From contig NC_015577.1 in assembly GCF_000214355.1 (NCBI RefSeq), positions 2,719,389 to 2,783,388 of the forward strand: a stretch of DNA of 64,000 nt, written 5' to 3'. Of this stretch, positions 25,845 through 34,135 are shown piece after piece. The position numbers and the translations under genes were made by a program. Source of the DNA: Leadbettera azotonutricia ZAS-9. GTDB taxonomy: Bacteria > Spirochaetota > Spirochaetia > Treponematales > Breznakiellaceae. Below the pieces are notes generated by a model that had not been told where the DNA came from, searched no databases, and saw nothing but the letters and a program-made list of their open reading frames with translations. Position 1 is the stretch's first letter. Each line of letters opens with the position of its first letter.

Positions 25845-28304
25845 ATGCCTAAATCAATTTTTGTTGACCCCAGCGAAGTCCGGAAGCCGCAGATCCTGAA
25901 GATCAAAGACATTCCGGTCAATCAGTACACAAGCGACTTTGCCAAAGAGCTCAAAACCTACGGCAAAGAAGGCCTCACCAGAATTCTCTATGACATGATC
26001 ACCATCAGGGAATTCGAAAACATGATGAACACCTTCAAGATCCAGGGCGCCTGGAACGGCATTGAGTACAACCATAAAGGGCCTGCCCATCTTTCCATGG
26101 GGCAGGAAGCGGCCGCAGTCGGCCAGTGCGTAAATCTTGGTATCGACGATCTTATTTTCGGCTCCCACAGGAGCCACGGCGAAATTCTCGCAAAGTGTCT
26201 TTCTGCGGTAGAAAAACTGGACGAGAAGCAACTCGAAACCATCATGAAAGAATTTCTGGGCGGCGACACTTTGAGAATGGCGGAAAAAGTAACCCACTCA
26301 AGTGTAAAAGATTTGGCGGAAAACTTTGTACTCTACGGCGCATTGGGCGAAATCTTCGCCAGAAACGCCGGGTTTAACCGCGGCCTCGGCGGTTCCATGC
26401 ACGCCTATTTCCTCCCTTTCGGTTCCATGCCCAACAACGCCATTGTAGGCGGTTCTGCGGACATAGCCACAGGAGCGGCCCTTTTCAAGCGGATCAATTC
26501 CAAGAACGGAATTGTAATTTCCAACGTGGGCGACGCCGCCCTGGGCTGCGGCCCTGTGTGGGAAGCCATGTGCCTTGCGTCCATGGATCAGTACAAAACT
26601 CTCTGGCCCAAAGACGGCCCCCACGGCGCTCCTCCCATACTTTTCAACTTTTTCAACAACTTCTACGGCATGGGCGGACAGACCAATGGCGAAACCATGG
26701 GCTACCAGATCCTCGCCAGGGTTGGCGCAGGCCTCAACCCTGATAACCTCCACTCTGAACGTGTTGATGGTTACAATCCGCTGGCAGTAGCTGACGCCAT
26801 TTCCCGGAAAAAGAAAATTCTCCTCGAAGGGAACGGCCCGGTACTCATGGATACCATCACTTACCGTATTTCAGGCCACTCCCCTTCTGACGCTTCAAGC
26901 TACCGTACCAAGGAAGAGATCGAAGCGTGGCAGAAGGCCGACGCCATCGCCGAGTATTCCCAATACCTCGTGAAGAACAAGGTGCTGAGCGACAGCGAAA
27001 TTGAAACCATGCGCGCCTCCATCAATAAAAAACTTACAGATGTTGCAAAACTCGCCACCAATGACGCTGAAAGCCCAAGGGCAACCATGGCCTTCATCGA
27101 ATCAGTAATGTTCTCCAATAAAAAGGTAGAAAAAATGGAAGACCGTAAACCGGATCTTCTTGAAACAGGCGAAACCAATGTCCGCGTAAAGGCCCTCAAA
27201 GACAAGATCCGATATGCTTTCGATGCAGAGGGCAAACCCGTAAGCAAGAACAAAATGTTCCAGTATCGGGATGCCCTCTTCGAGGCCATGTTCCACCGTT
27301 ACACCATTGATCCTACCATGGCTGCATGGGGCGAGGAGAACCGCGATTGGGGCGGCGCTTTCGCTGTCTACCGCGGCCTTACCGAAGCCATTCCCTATCA
27401 CCGGCTTTTCAACAGCCCCATTTCGGAAGGCGCCATTGTCGGCTCCGGCGTGGGCTATGCCATGGCCGGCGGACGCGCAGTAGTAGAATTAATGTACTGC
27501 GACTTCATGGGACGCGCAGGGGATGAAATTTTCAACCAGGCTTCCAAGTGGCAGTCAATGTCGGCTGGCCTCCTCAAGATGCCCCTCACCATCAGGGTTT
27601 CTGTGGGCAACAAATACGGCGCCCAGCACAGCCAGGACTGGTCGGCCATCACCGCCCATATCCCGGGCCTCAAGGTGATGTTCCCCACCACGCCTTACGA
27701 CGCCAAGGGTATGCTCAACCTGGCCCTGCGCGGTACAGACCCGGTGGTATTCTTCGAAAGCCAGCTCCTCTACGACAAAGGTGAACAGTTTGAAAAGGCA
27801 GGCGTTCCCGAAGGCTACTACGAGATCCCCGAAGGCGAACCTGCCATACGTAAAACCGGAAAAGATATTACTATTGCTACTATCGGAGCAACTCTCTACA
27901 AAGCCCTGGACGCAGCAAAGATACTTGAAACAAAATACGGTCTTGACGCGGAGATCATCGACATCAGATTTATCAATCCTCTCAATTACGAGAAGATCAT
28001 TGAATCGGTGAAGAAGACTGGCAGGCTGCTCCTTGCAAGCGATGCGGTAGAGCGGGGGTCGTTCCTTCACACTATTGCTTCTAATGTAACCCAACTGGCA
28101 TTCGATTACCTTGACGCGCCTCCCGCCATCGTGGGCAGCCGGAACTGGATCACCCCTGCGCCCGAATGCGAAGAATACTTCTTCCCCCAGGCCGAATGGA
28201 TCATCGACGCCATTCACGAGAAGATCCTGCCCCTCAAGGGCCACAGCCCTGCCACGGTACAGACCAATCTTGAGACCCTGAGGAAAAACAGGCTGGGTGT
28301 ATGA
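25845..28304 (+). CDS. thiamine-diphosphate E1, alpha and beta subunits fused
   Basis: The 819-residue protein joins an E1-alpha module (about residues 40-410) to an E1-beta module (about 460-800). The alpha part has the ThDP motif [14 protein letters not shown] ... [11 protein letters not shown], with a longer than usual gap between GD and NN, and the phospho-loop-like [20 protein letters not shown]. The beta part has [47 protein letters not shown] and [19 protein letters not shown]1 decarboxylates the 2-oxo acid and charges the lipoyl arm of E2. Alpha and beta are separate genes in most such complexes. AAGGAG lies nine bases before the ATG, and the end overlaps the PHP gene by four bases. 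Confidence 0.88.
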   Translation: MPKSIFVDPSEVRKPQILKIKDIPVNQYTSDFAKELKTYGKEGLTRILYDMITIREFENMMNTFKIQGAWNGIEYNHKGPAHLSMGQEAAAVGQCVNLGIDDLIFGSHRSHGEILAKCLSAVEKLDEKQLETIMKEFLGGDTLRMAEKVTHSSVKDLAENFVLYGALGEIFARNAGFNRGLGGSMHAYFLPFGSMPNNAIVGGSADIATGAALFKRINSKNGIVISNVGDAALGCGPVWEAMCLASMDQYKTLWPKDGPHGAPPILFNFFNNFYGMGGQTNGETMGYQILARVGAGLNPDNLHSERVDGYNPLAVADAISRKKKILLEGNGPVLMDTITYRISGHSPSDASSYRTKEEIEAWQKADAIAEYSQYLVKNKVLSDSEIETMRASINKKLTDVAKLATNDAESPRATMAFIESVMFSNKKVEKMEDRKPDLLETGETNVRVKALKDKIRYAFDAEGKPVSKNKMFQYRDALFEAMFHRYTIDPTMAAWGEENRDWGGAFAVYRGLTEAIPYHRLFNSPISEGAIVGSGVGYAMAGGRAVVELMYCDFMGRAGDEIFNQASKWQSMSAGLLKMPLTIRVSVGNKYGAQHSQDWSAITAHIPGLKVMFPTTPYDAKGMLNLALRGTDPVVFFESQLLYDKGEQFEKAGVPEGYYEIPEGEPAIRKTGKDITIATIGATLYKALDAAKILETKYGLDAEIIDIRFINPLNYEKIIESVKKTGRLLLASDAVERGSFLHTIASNVTQLAFDYLDAPPAIVGSRNWITPAPECEEYFFPQAEWIIDAIHEKILPLKGHSPATVQTNLETLRKNRLGV

Positions 28305-29587
28305 GCATAGTGTTTCCGGCCCTTGTTAATGATCCCAAGGCAGGCGCCTCGGAACGCATTGCCGCCCTCAAACAATTTGTTGAGGGTGGCGGCCTCAAAA
28401 GCATGCCTGCCTTTACGGGAGAAATAAACAACCACATCCACACGATTTACAGTTTCAGCCCCTATACCCCGGCCATGGCAGCCCTCAAGGCCAGGGAAGC
28501 GGGACTCGAAGCCGCGGGCTCTGTGGATCACGACTCCTATTCTGCGGCGGACGAGATGCGTCAGGCTTGCGAAATAATAGGTCTGGGTTGTGTTACCGGT
28601 TTCGAACTCAGGGTAAGCCTTAAACATACGGAGTTTGCAGACCGCAAGATCAACAGCCCCGATTCCAAAGGCATAGCCTACATGACCGTTCAGGGCGTTC
28701 CTTCCAGTGCAGGTATAAGGGTAAAAGATTTTCTTAAACCCATATCAAACGCCAGGCGGGAACGCAACATCAAAATGACTGAAAACCTCAACACCATACT
28801 TGCCTCATCGGGCCTCGGAAAGCTCAACTACGATAATGACATAGTTCCCCTTTCCATGACCCATGAAGGCGGCAGCGTTACTGAACGCCATCTGCTCTAC
28901 GCCCTTTCACTAAAACTCATAAACGAAACCGGCAAGGGTGAGAAGCTCTTAAAATTTCTGGAAGGAAAATTCGGCGTAAAAGTTACAGGCAAAAACCAAA
29001 CATGGCTTCAAGACCCTGAAAACCCCTATTACCCCTGGGATCTTCTCGGTGTGCTTAAAGGTTCGTTTAACGAGAAGATCTTTATTCAGCCCAATGAAAG
29101 CGAATGTCCCAAGGCCGAAGTGGTAACATCCTTCGCTAAATCCATCAATGCTATCCCGTCTTACGCTTATCTGGGCGACATAACGGATTCAGTTACAGGG
29201 GATAAAAAAGCTGAAAAATTCGAAGACGATTATCTTGATGACCTTATCCCCAAATTGAAAAGTTTTGGCTTCCAGGGTGTAACTTACATGCCGCCGCGGA
29301 ATACCAGGGAGCAGCTTGCAAGGCTTCACCATCTCTGCGAAAAGCAGGACTTGATCGAAATATCCGGCGTGGACATCAACAGCCCGAGGCAAGTTTTCCA
29401 ATGCCCCGAGATCAGGCGCCCCGAGTTTGCCATGCTTTTAGACACCACCTGGGCGCTGGCAGCCCACGAAAAGATCGCCTCTGTAGATACCAAACGGGGC
29501 TTGTTCAATCCCGCCGATCTGTTGGCGGGGAAACCGCTGGGTGAACGGATAGCGGCTTTTGCAAAAGAAGGAAGAAAGAGAATTTGA
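28301..29587 (+). CDS. PHP-domain protein in the dehydrogenase operon
   Basis: The 428-residue protein begins with a PHP-type metal-dependent phosphoesterase module: [19 protein letters not shown] (HxH), [15 protein letters not shown], and GFELRVS. Later candidate metal ligands are THEGGS and [12 protein letters not shown]. The rest does not match a family I recognise. PHP domains hydrolyse phosphate esters or act as nucleases. In this operon, removal of phosphate from a sugar intermediate is the natural guess, but it is only a guess. Its start overlaps the stop of E1 in an ATGA, so the two products are made in a coupled way. Confidence 0.7.
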   Translation: MSIVFPALVNDPKAGASERIAALKQFVEGGGLKSMPAFTGEINNHIHTIYSFSPYTPAMAALKAREAGLEAAGSVDHDSYSAADEMRQACEIIGLGCVTGFELRVSLKHTEFADRKINSPDSKGIAYMTVQGVPSSAGIRVKDFLKPISNARRERNIKMTENLNTILASSGLGKLNYDNDIVPLSMTHEGGSVTERHLLYALSLKLINETGKGEKLLKFLEGKFGVKVTGKNQTWLQDPENPYYPWDLLGVLKGSFNEKIFIQPNESECPKAEVVTSFAKSINAIPSYAYLGDITDSVTGDKKAEKFEDDYLDDLIPKLKSFGFQGVTYMPPRNTREQLARLHHLCEKQDLIEISGVDINSPRQVFQCPEIRRPEFAMLLDTTWALAAHEKIASVDTKRGLFNPADLLAGKPLGERIAAFAKEGRKRI

Positions 29588-29598
29588 CCACGAAGTCG

Positions 29599-29663
29599 CC
29601 GAAGGCACACGAAGGGAAGAAGAGAAAAAACCCATTCCTCTTATACTTCGTGTACCTTTGCGG
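29599..29663. repeat. palindromic intergenic repeat inside the operon
   Basis: Left arm ccgaaggcacacgaag (29599-29614) and right arm cttcgtgtacctttgcgg (29646-29663) form an imperfect stem with a 31-base loop. Similar words (aaaggacacgaag, tttgtgccttggtg, cctttgcgtgccttcgcg) occur at other intergenic places in this window, so it belongs to a dispersed family. It lies between the PHP and SDR genes and may process or attenuate the operon mRNA. Confidence 0.6.
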
Positions 29664-29706
29664 TTAAAAATTCTTAATTTGTATTTTGGAAGTTATTGGA
29701 GGTTAT

Positions 29707-30918
29707 ATGAAAACTGAAACATTTTTTGTCCCTCTTATAAGAGGAATATTTCTAGAAAAGGCCCGCTGTCCCTGGATGGTGGTTTTCAGCGCCGATGGTA
29801 AAGGTGGTGAATCCGCCGAACTTGCCATCAGCGTTGAAGCGGGCGATGAAAAAGCCGTCGGCAAAAAATTCGCCCTCGCTTTTTCTGAAAGCAAATTCTT
29901 TAAGGAAAACAAAATCCCCCTCAGGGTAAAAATCAGCAGTAATGGTACTGATTATATCTACCATACCGCTCCCTGCTATTCGGGCATTGAAAAGATCCGC
30001 AAAGGGGAGCAAAAAGAAGCCTGGGATCTCAAAAATATTGCCCCGGTAAATACCGGAGATTCAAAAACCCCCGATTACGCCACTTCACGATCAACTGTGG
30101 CAAAAAACCGCATCGCCCTCGTAACAGGCGGGGCCCAGGGTTTTGGCGAAGAAATCACCAGGGGGCTTGTGTCCGCCGGGGCATTGGTGTTCATTGCCGA
30201 TCTTAACAAAGAGGGAGCAGAAAAACTCGCCGCAACGCTTAACAGTGAATACAAAAAGACTGTTGCCTTCCCTGCAGAGGTGAATGTGGGGGACGAGCTT
30301 TCGGTCCAGAACATGATCGAAAACATAGCTATCACTGCCGGAGGGCTCGATCTCTGCGTCAGCAACGCAGGGGTGCTCAGGGCGGCAAGCATTCTGGAAC
30401 AGGACATTCAGTCATTTAAATTTGTTACAGATATTAACTACGTTGCTTTTGCCATTGTTACCAAACACTGCGGCCTTCTCATGAAGGCGCAGAATGCAAC
30501 GGCCCCTGTCTGGACCACCGATATCATTCAGATCAATTCCAAGTCCGGACTGGACGGCTCCAACAAAAACGGATCTTACGCGGGCAGCAAATTCGGCGGC
30601 ATCGGCCTGGTACAGAGTTTTGCGAAGGAACTCGTAGAATACAACACCAAGGTTAACGCGGTCTGCCCCGGGAACTTCTTCGACGGCCCCCTTTGGTCAG
30701 ATCCGGTGAAAGGGCTTTTTGTACAGTACCTCAATACCGGCAAGGTTCCCGGCGCAAAATCCATACAGGACGTAAAGGCCTTCTACGAAGCAAAAATTCC
30801 CATGGGACGGGGCTGCACCGGGCCGGATGTTATCCGGGCTGTGCTTTACCTCGTGGAGCAGATTTATGAAACCGGCCAAGCCTTGCCTGTTACCGGCGGG
30901 CAAGTTATGTTAAGCTAG
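29707..30918 (+). CDS. short-chain dehydrogenase/reductase with N-terminal extension
   Basis: The C-terminal 270 residues form a classical SDR: TGGAQGFGEEI for NAD(P) binding, LCVSNAGVLRA, catalytic Ser in QINSKSGLDGS, YAGSKFG with the Tyr-x3-Lys, and VCPGNFFDGPLW. The first 130 residues are an additional domain of unknown role that is unusual for SDRs. The family resembles the dehydrogenase half of bifunctional aldolase/dehydrogenase proteins and sorbitol-6-phosphate dehydrogenases. I chose the ATG of MKTETFFVPLIRG because GGAGG lies five bases before it. It probably oxidises a polyol or sugar phosphate (inference). Confidence 0.82.
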   Translation: MKTETFFVPLIRGIFLEKARCPWMVVFSADGKGGESAELAISVEAGDEKAVGKKFALAFSESKFFKENKIPLRVKISSNGTDYIYHTAPCYSGIEKIRKGEQKEAWDLKNIAPVNTGDSKTPDYATSRSTVAKNRIALVTGGAQGFGEEITRGLVSAGALVFIADLNKEGAEKLAATLNSEYKKTVAFPAEVNVGDELSVQNMIENIAITAGGLDLCVSNAGVLRAASILEQDIQSFKFVTDINYVAFAIVTKHCGLLMKAQNATAPVWTTDIIQINSKSGLDGSNKNGSYAGSKFGGIGLVQSFAKELVEYNTKVNAVCPGNFFDGPLWSDPVKGLFVQYLNTGKVPGAKSIQDVKAFYEAKIPMGRGCTGPDVIRAVLYLVEQIYETGQALPVTGGQVMLS

Positions 30919-30942
30919 AACTTATTATAGGAGAAGATAAAG

Positions 30943-32220
30943 ATGAAAACTAAAGCGATACGTATTTACGGGCAGAACGATCTCAGGCTTGAGGAATTTG
31001 AACTTCCCCAAATCAAGGACGACGAAATTCTGGCAAAGATCATTTCCGATTCTATCTGCATGTCGAGCCACAAACTTGCCATGCAGGGAAACAACCACAA
31101 AAGGGTAAAGGAAGATCTCGCAAAGCGGCCAATTATCATCGGCCATGAATTCTGCGGAGAACTTGTAGAAGTGGGGGCCAAGTGGAAAAACAAATTCAAG
31201 GCCGGCGACAAATTCGCCATACAGCCCGCCCTCAACGCCCCTGGCCCTGACGGCAAGGCTACTCTCTGGGCACCCGGCTATTCCTACCAGTTTATTGGTG
31301 GTGACGCTACCTATATCATCATTCCAAAGGAAGTGATGGAATTGGGCTGCCTTCTGGAATACAAAGCCCAAAGCTTTTACCTTGGCTCTCTGGCTGAACC
31401 TATCTCCTGTATAGTCGGCACTTACCATGCGCAGTATCATACCCGCAACGGTTCCTATGTGCATGATATGGGTATCGTAGAAGGCGGCAGCATTGCCCTC
31501 CTGGCATCCGCCGGCCCCATGGGCCTTGGAGCCATCGACTATGCGGTACACTGCCCCAGGAAGCCCAAACTTCTCGTGGTAACCGATATTGATGACGCGA
31601 GGCTCCAGCGGGCTGCTTCCATCTTTAGTCCTGCGGAAGCTGCGAAGTTCGGCGTTAGGCTTGAATATGTCAATACCAAAGAAATGGCCGACCCCGTGGC
31701 AAGCCTCAAGGAACTCAACGGCGGAAAACTCTATAACGATGTCTTAGTATTTGCACCCGTAAAGCCGGTGGTCGAAATGGGGGACAAACTTTTGGGAAGC
31801 GATGGCTGCCTCAACTTCTTTGCAGGCCCCACCGATCCCACATTCTCTGCGACCTTCAACTTTTACAATGTCCACTACGAGTCCCATCACCTGGTGGGGA
31901 CTTCCGGGGGAAACACCGACGACCTTAAGGAATCCATTGCCATGATGGCCGCAAAGCAGCTCAACCCCTCATCCCTCATAACTCATGTAGGGGGCCTTAA
32001 TGCGGTTGCAGAAACTACCATCAATCTGGATAAAATTCCCGGAGGCAAAAAACTCATCTATACCCACAAGAATCTGCCCCTTACGGCAATCGCGGATTTT
32101 GCGGAGAAAGGGAAGACCGATCCATTCTGGAAAACCCTGGCGGATATTGCGGCAAAGAACAACGGGCTTTGGAGCGGGGAAGCGGAAGAGTATCTGCTGA
32201 AAAACGCGCCGGAGATTTAA
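30943..32220 (+). CDS. zinc-type medium-chain dehydrogenase, SorE-like
   Basis: The 425-residue protein has the alcohol dehydrogenase plan: MKTKAIRIYGQNDLRLEEFE, GHEFCGELVEVG, FKAGDKFAIQPAL, LAEPISCIVGTYH and a Rossmann region (LLASAGPMGLGAIDYAV, VTDIDDARLQRA). The first ligand position reads SICMSSHK rather than the standard Cys. Length and sequence resemble L-sorbose-1-phosphate reductase (SorE) more than simple alcohol dehydrogenases. Together with the SDR it could interconvert a sugar phosphate and a polyol phosphate. AGGAG lies nine bases before the ATG. It is the last gene of the cluster. Confidence 0.78.
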   Translation: MKTKAIRIYGQNDLRLEEFELPQIKDDEILAKIISDSICMSSHKLAMQGNNHKRVKEDLAKRPIIIGHEFCGELVEVGAKWKNKFKAGDKFAIQPALNAPGPDGKATLWAPGYSYQFIGGDATYIIIPKEVMELGCLLEYKAQSFYLGSLAEPISCIVGTYHAQYHTRNGSYVHDMGIVEGGSIALLASAGPMGLGAIDYAVHCPRKPKLLVVTDIDDARLQRAASIFSPAEAAKFGVRLEYVNTKEMADPVASLKELNGGKLYNDVLVFAPVKPVVEMGDKLLGSDGCLNFFAGPTDPTFSATFNFYNVHYESHHLVGTSGGNTDDLKESIAMMAAKQLNPSSLITHVGGLNAVAETTINLDKIPGGKKLIYTHKNLPLTAIADFAEKGKTDPFWKTLADIAAKNNGLWSGEAEEYLLKNAPEI

Positions 32221-32250
32221 TCTAACCGGATTTTGAAGTATCTCAATAGG

Positions 32251-32305
32251 GGGGCGTATTACCGGCCTGTTACGCCGCATAGGCTAACATTCACCGGTAC
32301 GCCCC
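32251..32305. other. hairpin after the catabolic operon
   Basis: The arms GGGGCGTA (32251-32258) and TACGCCCC (32298-32305) are perfectly complementary, and CCGG pairs inside them with a small bulge. No T tract follows, so a normal intrinsic terminator is not certain. Nothing else is visible between the operon end and the alkA remnant. Confidence 0.5.
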
Positions 32306-32341
32306 TCGTTGTGCCAATACAGACACACCCGCCTTTTTCAT

Positions 32342-32711
32342 TTAAGGCGCATGGTATACAATATTAACACAGGCGCCCCCTGCAATTGCCCACAAATAAA
32401 GGCTTGCGACGCTTGCATAAGGCGAATATCGCCTCCTATATTTTGCAAAAAGTTTGGGCGTTATTTTACGATGATGGTATAACATGCGTAATCCGCGAAG
32501 AATTGCAAGATCGTTCCAACTAATAATGTTGGGACGCTGCATGGAAAAGACCATCAGCATTTCTGCTGTCCAACAATTGAATATATCAGGGCCATGAATA
32601 TATCGGGAATAACTGGCCGATAGATATGTCCGATTTCATCTATCGCGGCGCCTAAAATGGGATCTTGCGATTTTAGCCAGGCAATTTCTTTTTTCCGTAT
32701 TTAAAATAATG
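32342..32711 (-). pseudogene. alkA: DNA-3-methyladenine glycosylase II (AlkA type), broken by internal deletion
   Basis: Two fragments of one family are read in different frames. The first (32554-32711) gives YGKKEIAWLKSQDPILGAAI ... ALIYSIVGQQ and then a stop. The second (32342-about 32568) gives AEMLMVFSMQRPN ... SWNDLAILRGLRMLYHHRKI ... SVASLYLWAIAGG. The expected middle part, roughly 80-90 residues with most of the helix-hairpin-helix region, is missing. The join lies at short repeated gcag/cagaa bases near 32561-32568 and also shifts the frame. The gene follows adaA and ogt in the order known from the Bacillus adaptive response. It cannot make a working glycosylase. Confidence 0.82.
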
Positions 32712-32712
32712 C

Positions 32713-33180
32713 TCAGACGTATTTTTTCTCCAGATCCAGCAAATACTTTTTGGCAGACAGCCCGCCGATGTATCCGGTTAAATTATTATTCGATCCGATT
32801 ATACGGTGGCAGGGAATGATAATCAATATAGGATTGTATTTATTGGCCATGCCGATGGCCCGGCTTGCTTTTGGGTTTCCAATTTGAATGGCTATATCCT
32901 GGTAACTGCGTGTAGCGCCTATGGGGATAGATTGCAAGCTTCTCCATACAGCCAACTGAAAGTCAGTTCCATGCGGGGACATGGGTACATCAAACACGCT
33001 CCGGCTGCCGTTAAAGTATTCTGTTAATTGCAGCGCCGCTTTTTTAAGCAATGGCGTTTCGATGTTTTCAAAGCTCTCTAAATGTTTATTGCCGTTCAAA
33101 CACACATGGGTTAAAGCACCATTTTCTTCGGCAATCCCAATTGTGCCGACAGGGGAATCATAGAACCATACACTTTTCAT
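32713..33180 (-). CDS. ogt: methylated-DNA-[protein]-cysteine methyltransferase (Ogt/AdaB type)
   Basis: The 155-residue protein removes methyl groups from O6-methylguanine by transferring them to its own cysteine. The acceptor motif IIIPCHRIIG is present, followed by NLTGYIGGLSAKKYLLDLE, and the DNA-binding helix region FQLAVWRSLQSIPIGATRSY precedes it. The start at MKSVWFYDSPVGTIG is supported by AGGAG seven bases upstream; a longer in-frame form would overlap adaA. It lies between adaA and the alkA remnant, probably in one operon. Confidence 0.92.
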   Translation of the reverse strand: MKSVWFYDSPVGTIGIAEENGALTHVCLNGNKHLESFENIETPLLKKAALQLTEYFNGSRSVFDVPMSPHGTDFQLAVWRSLQSIPIGATRSYQDIAIQIGNPKASRAIGMANKYNPILIIIPCHRIIGSNNNLTGYIGGLSAKKYLLDLEKKYV

Positions 33181-33230
33181 AGGTAGCTCCTTTTGTTTTT
33201 CCTTTGCGTGCCTTCGCGCAACTTTGCGGT

Positions 33231-33791
33231 TCATTTTTGAACCATCTTATTTATGCGGTATTCCTTAGGCGTTGTTCCGGTGTGTTTTCTGAAAAACGTA
33301 TAAAATGCGCTCAGGCTGTCAAACCCAATATCAAAGGCAATGTCTATAATGGGCATATCGGTTTCCACAAGCATTTTTTTGGCATATTCTGTCTGCAGCT
33401 GACGAAGGTATTGAATTGGCGTCATACCATATTGCTGCTTAAAAATAGCAGTTAAATGCCCGGAGCTTATCCCTAATTGCTTCATTTTTTCTGTAAGTCC
33501 TTCCCGGTTATGGTAATAGCCGTCTATCAATTCTTTTGTATGCCGGACAATTTCCAATACCGGCGCATAGTCCGAGAGGTCAGGCCGACAGCGCTTGCAG
33601 GGACGGAACCCGGCCTTTTCTGCTTCTTGGGGCGTTTCAAAATAGCATACATTTTTACGGAGCGGCGTTCTTGATTTACAGGATGGACGGCAATATACGC
33701 CGACCGTTTTAACGGCATAGAAAAATTTCCCACCGTAGCTGGTATCGCAATCCACGGTAGCCTTCCACATTTCATCGTCTGTAAATTGCAC
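33231..33791 (-). CDS. adaA: AdaA-type methylphosphotriester acceptor and transcription activator
   Basis: The 186-residue protein has the Ada zinc domain with Cys residues C34, C38, C65 and C68 (VYCRPSCKSRTP, GFRPCKRCRPD), spaced as in E. coli Ada, so C34 would be the methyl acceptor. An AraC-type domain follows with two helix-turn-helix units (GISSGHLTAIFKQQYGMTPI, FDIGFDSLSAFYTFFRKHTG). Methylation of C34 would turn it into an activator of itself and the downstream repair genes. The start is a GTG with AGGAGG eight bases upstream. Unlike E. coli Ada, the guanine methyltransferase is a separate gene downstream. Confidence 0.9.
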   Translation of the reverse strand: MQFTDDEMWKATVDCDTSYGGKFFYAVKTVGVYCRPSCKSRTPLRKNVCYFETPQEAEKAGFRPCKRCRPDLSDYAPVLEIVRHTKELIDGYYHNREGLTEKMKQLGISSGHLTAIFKQQYGMTPIQYLRQLQTEYAKKMLVETDMPIIDIAFDIGFDSLSAFYTFFRKHTGTTPKEYRINKMVQK

Positions 33792-34135
33792 TACTCACAC
33801 CTCCTAGCTTGCAGTTAAAGGTAGTTTACCATGTTGGATTTAGTTTGTCTTACTCGTTTTCAGGATCTAATTCATACAAAAGACGACCTTCTGGCCCAAC
33901 ATATTGCGAAAAAAAATTTTACCCAAAGGACACGAAGAAGAGCCCGCTTGCGCGGGGGAGGGAAAGGGGGAAATGAATAATTACAGAAGAGCAGGAAAAA
34001 ACTGCCAATTAAAAATGGGAGAAAGCGGGTAGGCCCTTTTCCTCTTCTTTTGTGTTCTTTGTGCCTTGGTGTGAGATTTTCTTTTCCTTGTATGCGAAGC
34101 CCTCTTATTAATTATTTCACACTAAGGCATAGACA
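33792..34135. other. intergenic region with a diverged copy of the palindromic repeat
   Basis: No gene is supported here. Words related to the 29599-29663 repeat occur at both ends of 33921-34073: cccaaaggacacgaagaaga on the left and cctcttcttttgtgttcttt with gtgccttggtg on the right, in inverted orientation. The space between holds a perfect small hairpin, cccgctt/gcgcggg region, and AT-rich sequence. The unit looks like a non-coding dispersed element. Confidence 0.45.

Noticed and set aside
32221-32341. Hairpin as an attachment site or IS end
   Set aside because: Only one copy seen and no target duplication or integrase; kept only as a hairpin.
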